A DNA stretch of 6,012 bases from Planctomycetota bacterium (GCA_025453315.1 JALOQQ010000063.1:1-6012), one strand, 5' to 3'; positions 1 through 6,012 are shown, numbered from the stretch's first letter. Notes: generated by a model from the letters alone, not told the origin. Made by a program: numbers and translations.

Positions 1-858
1 ACTATTTTAAAATTGACTAAAAAATACGGGCTTACTTTAATAATTGACGTCCATGAAGTTCCTGGTTTAGTACGTTTTTCTGGTTGGAAAGACTTTCGTC
101 TTTGGGATGGAGAATTTGGCTACAAATATCAGGATCTCTTGGTAGACACTTGGAAACAACTTGCCAATGAATTTAAAAATGAACACCCCCGAGTTATTAT
201 TTTTGAGTTATTAAATGAACCAGAGCCAAAAGAAAATGATTGGAATGCTAAAGAAGATAGGGGTTATCTTTGGGATAAGTTACAACTAAGACTTTTTCAA
301 GAAATAAGAAAAATTGACAAGACTCACACTTTAGTTGTTGCCCCTCCTTATAGTTGGCGCGTTAATTCTTTAGTTGGTTGGAATTTACCAAAAGAAATTG
401 CTCAAGACGGTAAAATAATGTTGGCCGTACATATGTATCATCCACATGATTATACTATTCAATGGTTGCCTTGGATTGATAGTAAAATGAGCCCTAAAGC
501 TTACCCAGGAGAATTTTTTGATAATTCTTGGGAAGGCATTTTATCTTATTGGGATAAGAAAAAAATCACTGAAACCTTAAAACCAATAGTTGATTTTCAA
601 AAAAAATACCCCAATGTTCCAGTTATTGTTACTGAATTTTCCGTAATTAGAATCGCTCCTGGAGCTGATCAGTACTTAAAGGATTTAACTGATTTATTTT
701 TTCAATTAAATATTGGTTGGACTTACCACGTTTTTAAAGAATCAGAATACTTTTTAAAAACTAAAGGAATAAAGTCATCAAGTATGTGGGATTTAGAAGT
801 TTCGCCCCCTTATCGCTTCAATGTTATAAAAAATGCTTTTCGAAATATAAAAAAATAA
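1..858 (+). CDS. Glycoside hydrolase family 5 (cellulase-like), 5'-truncated by window edge
   Basis: The reading frame is open from base 1 and gives 285 visible residues, so the true start lies upstream. A TTG at 13-15 could be read as a start, but that would leave the barrel without its first strands. The visible part matches the GH5 retaining (beta/alpha)8-barrel: a strand with D-V-H-E-V-P-G (His at visible residue 18), the L-N-E-P motif with the likely acid/base Glu at residue 73 (217-219), H-M-Y at 144-146, the likely nucleophile Glu in V-T-E-F at residue 212 (634-636), and a late aromatic W-T-Y near residue 240. The spacing of the two glutamates (139 residues) suits the family. Known family role: cleavage of beta-1,4-linked glycans such as glucans or mannans. 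The substrate and subfamily cannot be told from here. Whether it is secreted cannot be seen because the N-terminus is missing. There is no C-terminal binding module; the protein ends soon after the barrel. It is separated from nusA by a terminator. Confidence 0.88.
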   Translation, partial: TILKLTKKYGLTLIIDVHEVPGLVRFSGWKDFRLWDGEFGYKYQDLLVDTWKQLANEFKNEHPRVIIFELLNEPEPKENDWNAKEDRGYLWDKLQLRLFQEIRKIDKTHTLVVAPPYSWRVNSLVGWNLPKEIAQDGKIMLAVHMYHPHDYTIQWLPWIDSKMSPKAYPGEFFDNSWEGILSYWDKKKITETLKPIVDFQKKYPNVPVIVTEFSVIRIAPGADQYLKDLTDLFFQLNIGWTYHVFKESEYFLKTKGIKSSSMWDLEVSPPYRFNVIKNAFRNIKK

Positions 859-883
859 ACGGCCCTCTAGCCGTTTATTTTTT
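850..883 (+). terminator. Intrinsic terminator of the GH5 gene
   Basis: A perfect 11-bp stem pairs 853-863 with 870-880 around a 6-base loop (864-869). Its upper part is G+C rich (CGGC/GCCG). A run of T (878-883) follows directly, and a run of A precedes the stem, so the pairing can extend to 850/883. The stop codon TAA (856-858) lies inside the left arm. The A-run and T-run on both sides mean it could also work on the minus strand, but no minus-strand gene is visible. Confidence 0.92.
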
Positions 884-895
884 AGGTATATCATT

Positions 896-924
896 TTGAC
901 AAAGACCCCTCTTTTTGCTAAGCT
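896..924 (+). promoter_or_regulatory. Sigma-70-type promoter for nusA
   Basis: A perfect -35 box TTGACA lies at 896-901. After a 17-base spacer comes TAAGCT at 919-924, which keeps the most important -10 positions (T, A and the final T). It is helped by an extended -10 TG at 916-917. Transcription would begin near 930-932, right at the base of the first leader hairpin. The promoter sits just after the GH5 terminator and about 98 bases before the nusA start. It was judged by eye from consensus boxes. Confidence 0.68.
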
Positions 925-930
925 AATTTT

Positions 931-965
931 AAAGCTAGTTGTTTTTACAATTAGCTTTCTTTTTA
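931..965 (+). promoter_or_regulatory. Leader hairpin with T-run upstream of nusA (possible attenuator)
   Basis: An 11-bp stem pairs 931-941 with 948-958, with one G-U pair and a 6-base T-rich loop. CTTTTT follows at 959-964, so it has the form of a weak intrinsic terminator. It would be the very 5' end of the nusA transcript if the promoter at 896-924 is used. The right arm (949-957) can alternatively pair perfectly with 920-928, but those bases overlap the -10 box and would be present only in read-through RNA from upstream. It could be an attenuator, a 5'-end stabilising hairpin, or a second terminator backing up the one at 850-883. Which of these holds is inference. Confidence 0.5.
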
Positions 966-977
966 AGAAATAAATAT

Positions 978-1012
978 ACTTAACTAGCGTAAATGAGTTT
1001 CACTGGTTAAGT
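978..1012 (+). promoter_or_regulatory. Second leader hairpin close to the nusA start
   Basis: A 10-bp stem pairs 978-987 with 1003-1012, with one G-T pair, around a 15-base loop. It ends 9 bases before the nusA ATG, so it sits where an initiating ribosome would land and could limit translation. The loop and right arm contain a five-codon reading frame, ATG at 993 to TAA at 1008-1010 (M-S-F-T-G). No T-run follows, so it is not a terminator. A regulatory role is inference. Confidence 0.4.
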
Positions 1013-1021
1013 CTTAAATAG

Positions 1022-2347
1022 ATGTCAGAAATTTTAAATGCTATTAAACAGATTTGTGAAGAAAAAAATCTGGATTACAACATGGTTTTGGCCACCATTG
1101 AATTGGCTTTAGCCGCCGCCTATCGTAAAGATTTTGGTGAAAAGAATCAAAATATTAAGGTAGTGTTTGATCCGGCTACAGGTAAATCCAAGATTTTTGA
1201 TGTGAAGACGGTGGTAGAAAATTTACCACCAGAGTTGTTAGCTCAACTAGAGGCTCGCGCTAACGGCGAGATTAAACCGGAAACTGAGACTATTTCTGAA
1301 GAAGGAGAGGAAACTAGAAAATTTAATCCTAAAACAGAAATTCAATTAAGTGATGCTTTAATGATCAAGGACAATGTTAAAATTGACGACGAGATTATTA
1401 CTGAATTACCAGTTCCTGACAGTTATGGTCGCATGGCCGCTCAAACAGCCAAACAAGTAATTATTCAGAAATTAAGAGAAGTAGAGCGTGATATGGTGTT
1501 CTCTGAATTTAAGGACAAGGAACATGAGGTTGTTGGTGGAATTGTTCAACGTCGCGAGGGCCGTTTTGTTTTAGTTGATTTGGGTAAGGCCATTGGTTTA
1601 TTACCAGCCGAAGAACAAATTATGGGTGAACGCTACAACCCAGGAGAACGTGTTAAGGTTTATATTAAAGAGGTAAGACAAGGTAATAAGGGCGCAGAAA
1701 TAATTCTTTCTCGCAAATCAGAAGAAATTTTAAGAAAAATATTTTATTTAGAAATTCCTGAAGTAGCCAATGGTCTAGTGGAAATTAAGAGCGTATCTAG
1801 GGAAGCCGGCTCTCGTTCTAAGGTGGCTATTTGCACTGACGCTGACAATGTTGATCCAATTGGTTCTTGCGTTGGTCAACGTGGAGCCAGAATTCAAACT
1901 ATTATTAGTGAGTTAGGTGGTGAAAAAGTAGATATTATTCTTTACGACGAAGACCCAGCTAAATTTGTTGCCAACGCTCTTTCTCCCGCTAAAATTTTAG
2001 ACATTGAAATTGATGACAAAAAACATAAGGCCGTAGTTAAGGTGGCTTCTGATAAATTATCTTTAGCTATTGGTAAGAATGGACAAAACGTTAGACTAGC
2101 CGCCCATCTTACTGGTTGGAGAATTGATATCATTGAATCTTCTGAAGAGGGTGATAGAAAAGTTGTTGAGACTAATGATGATGGCGAAATTAAGACCGAG
2201 GCCGCGATTAATGAGGTAGTTAGTGAAGTAGCTAAAGATGATGAAGTTGTTAAAGAGGAAACAACCGAGAATCCCTTAGTTGAGAAGGAAGGAGAAAAAG
2301 AAGAAGCTACTAAAGCTATTAAAAAAGTTACCAAGAAAAAAGATTAA
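1022..2347 (+). CDS. nusA: Transcription termination/antitermination factor NusA
   Basis: NusA binds RNA polymerase and nascent RNA in the cytoplasm, where it modulates pausing, intrinsic termination and antitermination. The 441-residue product shows the bacterial domain order. The N-terminal polymerase-binding domain is at about 1-160, including the F-D-P-x-T-G segment and G-R-M-A-A-Q-T-A-K-Q at 136-145. The S1 domain is at about 168-232. KH1 has G-Q-R-G at 285-288, and KH2 has G-K-N-G at 351-354 followed by A-A-x-L-T-G-W-R-I-D-I. The tail (about 373-441) is low complexity, acidic and then lysine-rich, without the acidic repeat domains of the E. coli protein. Compared with textbook NusA there is about 30-35 extra residues, rich in Glu, near 68-101 of the N-terminal domain. 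The start is fixed by an in-frame TAG at 1019-1021 immediately before the ATG. No Shine-Dalgarno sequence precedes it. The usual neighbours rimP and infB are absent; hppA follows. Confidence 0.97.
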   Translation: MSEILNAIKQICEEKNLDYNMVLATIELALAAAYRKDFGEKNQNIKVVFDPATGKSKIFDVKTVVENLPPELLAQLEARANGEIKPETETISEEGEETRKFNPKTEIQLSDALMIKDNVKIDDEIITELPVPDSYGRMAAQTAKQVIIQKLREVERDMVFSEFKDKEHEVVGGIVQRREGRFVLVDLGKAIGLLPAEEQIMGERYNPGERVKVYIKEVRQGNKGAEIILSRKSEEILRKIFYLEIPEVANGLVEIKSVSREAGSRSKVAICTDADNVDPIGSCVGQRGARIQTIISELGGEKVDIILYDEDPAKFVANALSPAKILDIEIDDKKHKAVVKVASDKLSLAIGKNGQNVRLAAHLTGWRIDIIESSEEGDRKVVETNDDGEIKTEAAINEVVSEVAKDDEVVKEETTENPLVEKEGEKEEATKAIKKVTKKKD

Positions 2348-2363
2348 AATTTTTATTAACTAA

Positions 2364-2392
2364 TTAAAAAATTTAAATTATTTATTTATAAT
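2364..2392 (+). promoter_or_regulatory. Likely promoter upstream of hppA
   Basis: A perfect -10 box TATAAT lies at 2387-2392, 17 bases after TTAAAA (2364-2369), which matches four of six positions of the -35 consensus. Transcription would start near 2399, giving a leader of about 50 bases before hppA. The surroundings are extremely A+T rich, so a chance TATAAT is possible; the correct spacing and position between two genes favour a real promoter. It would let hppA-tig-smpB be transcribed in addition to read-through from nusA. Confidence 0.5.
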
Positions 2393-2401
2393 CCACAGTA
2401 A

Positions 2402-2433
2402 GCCCTTAGGGCAGAATCCCTTTTCCGGATTCT
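2402..2433 (+). promoter_or_regulatory. Tandem small hairpins in the hppA leader
   Basis: Two inverted repeats lie side by side. The first is a short GCCC/GGGC stem with a 3-base loop (2402-2412). The second is a perfect 7-bp stem AGAATCC/GGATTCT (2413-2419 with 2427-2433) with a 7-base loop. They are the only G+C-rich part of an otherwise very A+T-rich gap. They end 16 bases before the hppA ATG. No T-run follows, so simple intrinsic termination of nusA is unlikely. They may be a 5'-end stabiliser or an RNA processing site. The function is not known. Confidence 0.4.
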
Positions 2434-2449
2434 TAATTATAAATTGTTT

Positions 2450-4453
2450 ATGATTAACACAATTAATTCAATTGTATTAGGCGGAGCAGTAATTGCTTTG
2501 CTTTACGGATTGATTTCTATCCGTTCCATTCTAAAATTGCCTAACGGCAATGAAAAAATGCAAGAAATTGCTAAAGCCATACAAGCTGGCGCTAAAGCTT
2601 TTTTAAACCGACAATATAAAACTGTCGGTTTGGTAGCTGTTATTTTGTTTTTAATAATTGGTTTTGTTCCAAGCTTAGGTTGGACTACTGCCATTGCTTT
2701 TATTACCGGTGCCGCTCTCTCGGCTTTAACCGGCTATATTGGTATGTTTATTAGCGTACGCGCTAATGTAAAAACCGCTGAAGCCGCTCGCGGTGGTTTA
2801 AAGAAAGCTTTAAATGTTGCTGTAAAGGGTGGAAGTATTACTGGTCTTTTAGTAGTTGGTTTGGCTTTACTCGGAACGGCTGGATTTTATTTTATTACTC
2901 AAGATTTGCACGCTTTAATTGGCTTTGGTTTTGGTGGTTCTTTAATTTCTATCTTTGCTCGTTTGGGTGGAGGAATTTATACCAAGGCCGCAGATGTTGG
3001 AGCTGATTTAATTGGTAAAGTAGAAGCTAGTATTCCAGAAGATGATCCTCGTAATCCAGCTGTGATTGCTGACAACGTTGGTGACAACGTTGGTGATTGC
3101 GCTGGTATGGCTGCTGATTTATTTGAAACTTATGCCGTTACTTCTATTGCTGCCATGTTCTTAGGAAAATTGTTTTTTAAAGATTTGGATACAGCAGTAG
3201 CCTTTCCATTAGTCTTAGGAGCTGTTTCTATTATCGCCTCTATTATTGGAATCTACTTTATTAGATTGGGCAAGAGCAATAATATTATGAGAGCTTTGTA
3301 TAAAGGATTAATAGCCTCAGCCATAATCTCTGCTATTGCTTTTTATCCTGTTACCTCTTGGTTAATGCCTATCAATACTTTAAACATTTATCTCGCCGCT
3401 TTAATTGGTTTGGCTGTTACTGGTTTATTAGTAGTTATTACTGAATACTACACTTCTACTAAATTTAAGCCGGTTCAAGATATTGCTGAAGCTTCTAAAA
3501 CTGGACACGGTACTAACGTTATTGCCGGTTTAGCTGTTTCTATGAAATCTACTGCTTTGCCAGTTATTGTTATCGTTTTAGGTATTTTGGGTGCTTATTC
3601 TTTAGCTGATGTTTATGGTATTGCTATTGCTGCCGTGGCTATGCTTTCGATGGCCGGAATTATCGTTACCATCGATGCTTATGGTCCTATTACCGATAAC
3701 GCTGGAGGTATCGCTGAGATGGCTGAATTAGGAGAAGATGTTAGAAATATTACTGATCCTCTTGATGCTGTTGGCAATACTACTAAGGCTGTTACTAAGG
3801 GTTATGCTATTGGTTCAGCTGCTTTAGCCGCTTTGGTTTTATTTTCAGATTTCACTTATAAGATTAAAGATTTAGGTGGCAATGCTCAATTCTTAATCGA
3901 CAATCCTTATGTTTTAGCCGGATTGTTTATTGGTGGTTTGTTGCCATATCTTTTTGGCGCAATGGCTATGAAAGCTGTAGGTAGAGCCGCTGGTTCTGTA
4001 GTAGAAGATGTTCGCGCTCAGTTTAAGGAAAAGCCAGGTATCATGCAAAATACTGAAAAACCAGATTATGGACGCACCGTTGATATCGTTACTAAGGCCG
4101 CTATTAAAGAAATGATTATTCCTGCTTTAATTCCAGTATTAGTTCCAATTATTGTTGGTTTTGGTTTTGGTAAAATTCATGGCGTTGAAGCTTTGGGTGG
4201 TCTTTTAGTTGGTTCTATTATTACTGGTGTCTTTGTGGCTATATCTATGACTTCTGGCGGTGGCGCTTGGGATAATGCTAAAAAGTATATTGAATCTGGT
4301 TTTTTTGGTGGTAAGGGCTCAGATGCTCACAAGGCCGCTGTTACCGGTGATACTGTCGGCGATCCTTATAAGGATACTGCTGGACCAGCCATTAACCCAA
4401 TGATTAAAATTTTAAACATAGTTGCTATTTTGATCGTTGGTTTATTACTCTAA
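2450..4453 (+). CDS. hppA: Membrane-bound proton-pumping pyrophosphatase, K+-independent type
   Basis: This is an integral membrane enzyme that hydrolyses pyrophosphate and pumps protons across the cell membrane, recovering energy from biosynthetic PPi. The 667-residue length and many hydrophobic segments (the family has about 16 helices) fit. Family motifs are complete: the PPi/Mg-binding stretch with D182, D186, K190 and E-D-D-P-R-N-P at 197-203, then D-N-V-G-D-N-V-G-D at 208-216; D-A-Y-G-P-I-T-D-N at 409-417; G-G-A-W-D-N-A-K-K at 604-612; and G-D-T-V-G-D-P-Y-K-D-T at 633-643. The segment G-N-T-T-K-A-V-T-K-G (442-451) has Lys at 446 and Thr at 449, the known mark of K+-independent H+-PPases; K+-dependent enzymes have Ala at the Lys position. 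ATG at 2450 is chosen over the in-frame TTG at 2444, which would add only two residues. No Shine-Dalgarno sequence is visible. tig follows after 20 bases, probably co-transcribed. Confidence 0.96.
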   Translation: MINTINSIVLGGAVIALLYGLISIRSILKLPNGNEKMQEIAKAIQAGAKAFLNRQYKTVGLVAVILFLIIGFVPSLGWTTAIAFITGAALSALTGYIGMFISVRANVKTAEAARGGLKKALNVAVKGGSITGLLVVGLALLGTAGFYFITQDLHALIGFGFGGSLISIFARLGGGIYTKAADVGADLIGKVEASIPEDDPRNPAVIADNVGDNVGDCAGMAADLFETYAVTSIAAMFLGKLFFKDLDTAVAFPLVLGAVSIIASIIGIYFIRLGKSNNIMRALYKGLIASAIISAIAFYPVTSWLMPINTLNIYLAALIGLAVTGLLVVITEYYTSTKFKPVQDIAEASKTGHGTNVIAGLAVSMKSTALPVIVIVLGILGAYSLADVYGIAIAAVAMLSMAGIIVTIDAYGPITDNAGGIAEMAELGEDVRNITDPLDAVGNTTKAVTKGYAIGSAALAALVLFSDFTYKIKDLGGNAQFLIDNPYVLAGLFIGGLLPYLFGAMAMKAVGRAAGSVVEDVRAQFKEKPGIMQNTEKPDYGRTVDIVTKAAIKEMIIPALIPVLVPIIVGFGFGKIHGVEALGGLLVGSIITGVFVAISMTSGGGAWDNAKKYIESGFFGGKGSDAHKAAVTGDTVGDPYKDTAGPAINPMIKILNIVAILIVGLLL

Positions 4454-4473
4454 AATATTAGCTTATTTATTTT

Positions 4474-5757
4474 ATGCAAGTACAACGCAAAGAATTAGAA
4501 AAATCACAGATTGAATTAACGGTTGAATTAAGTAATGAGGAGTTAAAACCTTTTATTGAAAAAGGCGTTCAAGTTCTTTCAGAACAAGTAAAAATTGATG
4601 GTTTTCGTCCAGGCAAGGTGCCATTAGAAATTCTAAAACAAAAAGTCGGTGAAATGGCTATTTTAGAAGAAGCGGCACAAATTGCTATTCGTAAAACAAT
4701 TGATGAGGCTGTTTCTCAAATTAAAGATAAGCAGGTGGTGGGTAATCCTAATATTACTATTACTAAATTAGCTCCGAACAATCCTTTGGAATATAGAATG
4801 GTTTTAACTATCTTGCCCGAAGTTAAATTGGGAAAATATAAAGAATTGGGTATTAAAAAATTAGAAGTTAAGGTTGACGAAAAAGAATTAGATAAAGCTT
4901 TAAATGAATTAGGAGAGTTAAGGGCTAAGGAAGTCTTAGTCGATCGAGAAGCTAAACAAGGTGATAAGGTGATTGTTAAAATAGAAATGTTTTTGGATAA
5001 AGTTCCGGTAGAAGGCGGACAGGCTCAAGATGCAACTATTGTTATTGGAAAAGATTATTTGATTCCTGGTTTTGATAAACAAATCATTGGCGCCAAAAAA
5101 GGAGAAGAAAAAAAGTTTAATTTAGTTTATCCAGAAAATCATCACCAACAAATGTTGTCTGGTAAATTAGTTGATTTTGTTGTTGTGATAAAAGAAGTTT
5201 ATGAAAGACAATTACCAGAAGTAAATGATGAGTTTGCTAAAGAATTAAAGTTTTCTAATCTCGAAGATTTAAGAGGGGTAATTAGAAAAAATATTAGTGA
5301 TGATCAAAAAGCTAAAAATGATCAGAAAATTGAGGTAGAACTATTAACTCAATTAGTAAAAAACACTACCTTTGGTGAAATACCAGAAATATTAGTGCAA
5401 AGCGAGGCCGAAAAAATGTTGGGTGAGTTAGAGCATTCTTTGAGTCATCAGGGCGCCAATATTGATGATTATTTAAACAATTTAAAAAAGACCCGTGCCC
5501 AACTGTTATTAGATTTTGTTCCTGATGCTATTTTTCGTGTTAAGAATGCTTTAGTTATTAGAGAAGTCTCCAGCCAAGAAAAAATAGTAGTTAGTGAAAA
5601 AGAAATTGAAGATAAGATTGAAGAATTGAAAAAACATTACCAGCATGATGAAAAAGCTCAACAAGCGCTTAAGGAGCGAGGTTATAAATCTTACCTCTAT
5701 AATATTTTAACCAGTCAAAAGGTAATTGATAAATTAAAAGAATGGAATTTGGAATAA
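4474..5757 (+). CDS. tig: Trigger factor, ribosome-associated chaperone
   Basis: Trigger factor binds near the ribosomal exit tunnel and shields emerging chains; its middle domain is an FKBP-type peptidyl-prolyl isomerase. The 427 residues match the usual length (about 430). The N-terminal domain holds the ribosome-docking signature G-F-R-P-G-K-V-P at 43-50. The isomerase-like domain spans about 160-245, with the typical I-P-G-F-D-K-Q-I-I-G-A-K-K-G-E-E run at 197-212. The C-terminal substrate-binding arms cover about 246-427, are mostly helical and highly charged, and start with L-P-E-V-N-D-E-F-A-K. An in-frame TAG at 4459-4461, with no better start between, supports the ATG at 4474. The gap from hppA is 20 bases with no terminator or Shine-Dalgarno sequence. 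clpP and clpX, frequent neighbours of tig in other bacteria, are not here; smpB follows instead. Confidence 0.97.
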   Translation: MQVQRKELEKSQIELTVELSNEELKPFIEKGVQVLSEQVKIDGFRPGKVPLEILKQKVGEMAILEEAAQIAIRKTIDEAVSQIKDKQVVGNPNITITKLAPNNPLEYRMVLTILPEVKLGKYKELGIKKLEVKVDEKELDKALNELGELRAKEVLVDREAKQGDKVIVKIEMFLDKVPVEGGQAQDATIVIGKDYLIPGFDKQIIGAKKGEEKKFNLVYPENHHQQMLSGKLVDFVVVIKEVYERQLPEVNDEFAKELKFSNLEDLRGVIRKNISDDQKAKNDQKIEVELLTQLVKNTTFGEIPEILVQSEAEKMLGELEHSLSHQGANIDDYLNNLKKTRAQLLLDFVPDAIFRVKNALVIREVSSQEKIVVSEKEIEDKIEELKKHYQHDEKAQQALKERGYKSYLYNILTSQKVIDKLKEWNLE

Positions 5758-5781
5758 TTAATTCTCATAACCAGTAACTCT

Positions 5782-6012
5782 ATGCCGGTTTTCGCTCACA
5801 ATAAAAAAGCCGAATTCGATTATGAAATCTTGGAGCGTTTTGAGGCCGGCATAGTGTTGTTAGGACATGAGGTAAAGTCCATAAAAAGCGGACACGTTAA
5901 TTTACAAAGTTCTTATGTTACTTTTCGCAATAAACAAAGCTGGGTAGAATTTAAAAGTAATAACTTACCCGAAGCTTATTTATTAAATTGTCAGATTTCA
6001 CTTTATAAGTAC
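5782..6012 (+). CDS. smpB: SsrA-binding protein SmpB, truncated at the 3' end by window edge
   Basis: SmpB binds tmRNA and brings it to stalled ribosomes for trans-translation. The 77 visible residues carry the family's N-terminal half: N-K-K-A at 7-10, F-D-Y-E-I at 12-16, F-E-A-G-I at 20-24, then G-H-E-V-K-S-I-K-S-G at 28-37, V-N-L at 39-41 and S-Y-V at 44-46. The segment A-Y-L-L-N-C-Q-I-S-L-Y (65-75) fits the next conserved strand, but about 12 extra residues, including W54, lie between S-Y-V and it compared with the E. coli protein. The start is bounded by the tig stop, which is in the same frame 27 bases upstream with no other ATG, GTG or TTG between. The gap to tig is 24 bases without a terminator, so the two are likely co-transcribed. 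The C-terminal tail, which acts in the decoding centre, is outside the window. Confidence 0.93.
   Translation, partial: MPVFAHNKKAEFDYEILERFEAGIVLLGHEVKSIKSGHVNLQSSYVTFRNKQSWVEFKSNNLPEAYLLNCQISLYKY

Noticed and set aside
13..15. TTG at 13 as a true GH5 start
   Set aside because: The frame is open to base 1, and a start here would remove the first strands of the barrel, so the gene almost certainly begins upstream.
975..980. TATACT as a second -10 box close to nusA
   Set aside because: No acceptable -35 box lies 16-18 bases upstream, and the better promoter at 896-924 explains transcription.
859..1021. A small RNA gene, tRNA or riboswitch in the GH5-nusA gap
   Set aside because: Only two simple hairpins are visible. 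There is no cloverleaf, no conserved riboswitch core that I recognise, and no independent terminator suggesting a separate RNA.
1942..2334. Minus-strand open frame of 130 codons
   Set aside because: It lies entirely antisense to nusA. The translation is Ser/Leu/Thr-rich low complexity mirroring the acidic/lysine tail and KH2 region, with no family features.
2444..2449. TTG at 2444 as the hppA start
   Set aside because: ATG at 2450 is two codons downstream, gives a normal N-terminus, and there is no ribosome-binding site favouring the TTG.
2503..2694. Minus-strand open frame of 63 codons
   Set aside because: It is antisense to the 5' part of hppA, which is a convincing gene, and has no recognisable motif or start context.
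3071..3094. Perfect tandem repeat of a 12-base unit
   Set aside because: It encodes the conserved repeated D-N-V-G motif of the pyrophosphatase active site, so protein constraint explains it; only the identical codon choice is mildly notable.

Overview
The window is an AT-rich stretch of bacterial chromosome carrying ordinary core genes, all on the + strand. It most resembles a Candidate Phyla Radiation (Patescibacteria, Parcubacteria-like) genome. The reasons are the compact layout, all visible stop codons being TAA, start codons with no Shine-Dalgarno sequence, a NusA with an enlarged N-terminal domain and no rimP or infB beside it, and the general style of the trigger factor and SmpB proteins. 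This placement comes from recognition, not from a database search. In-frame TGA is absent, so there is no sign of a recoded UGA.

Layout: 1-858 is the 3' part of a glycoside hydrolase family 5 (GH5) gene, whose start lies before the window. It ends in a strong intrinsic terminator (850-883) that overlaps its stop codon. Next comes a 163-base intergenic region with a good sigma-70-type promoter (896-924) and two successive hairpins (931-965 and 978-1012). These lead into nusA (1022-2347), the transcription elongation/termination factor. A 96-102 base gap follows, with a second likely promoter (2364-2392) and a pair of small hairpins (2402-2433). It precedes hppA (2450-4453), a membrane-bound proton-pumping pyrophosphatase carrying the signature of the K+-independent subfamily. 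After only 20 bases comes tig (4474-5757, trigger factor). After another 24 bases comes smpB (5782 to beyond the window end), the tmRNA partner for ribosome rescue.

The four genes from nusA onward are probably one transcription unit with an internal promoter before hppA. No convincing terminator is visible between nusA and smpB. The unit joins transcription control (NusA), pyrophosphate-driven ion pumping (HppA), co-translational folding (Tig) and ribosome rescue (SmpB), all linked to growth and protein synthesis. The GH5 gene is a separate unit, isolated by its terminator.

I did not find a new multi-gene system here. The items most worth a second look are the structured leader of nusA, the K+-independence signature of the pyrophosphatase, an apparent insertion in SmpB, and the uniform absence of Shine-Dalgarno sequences.
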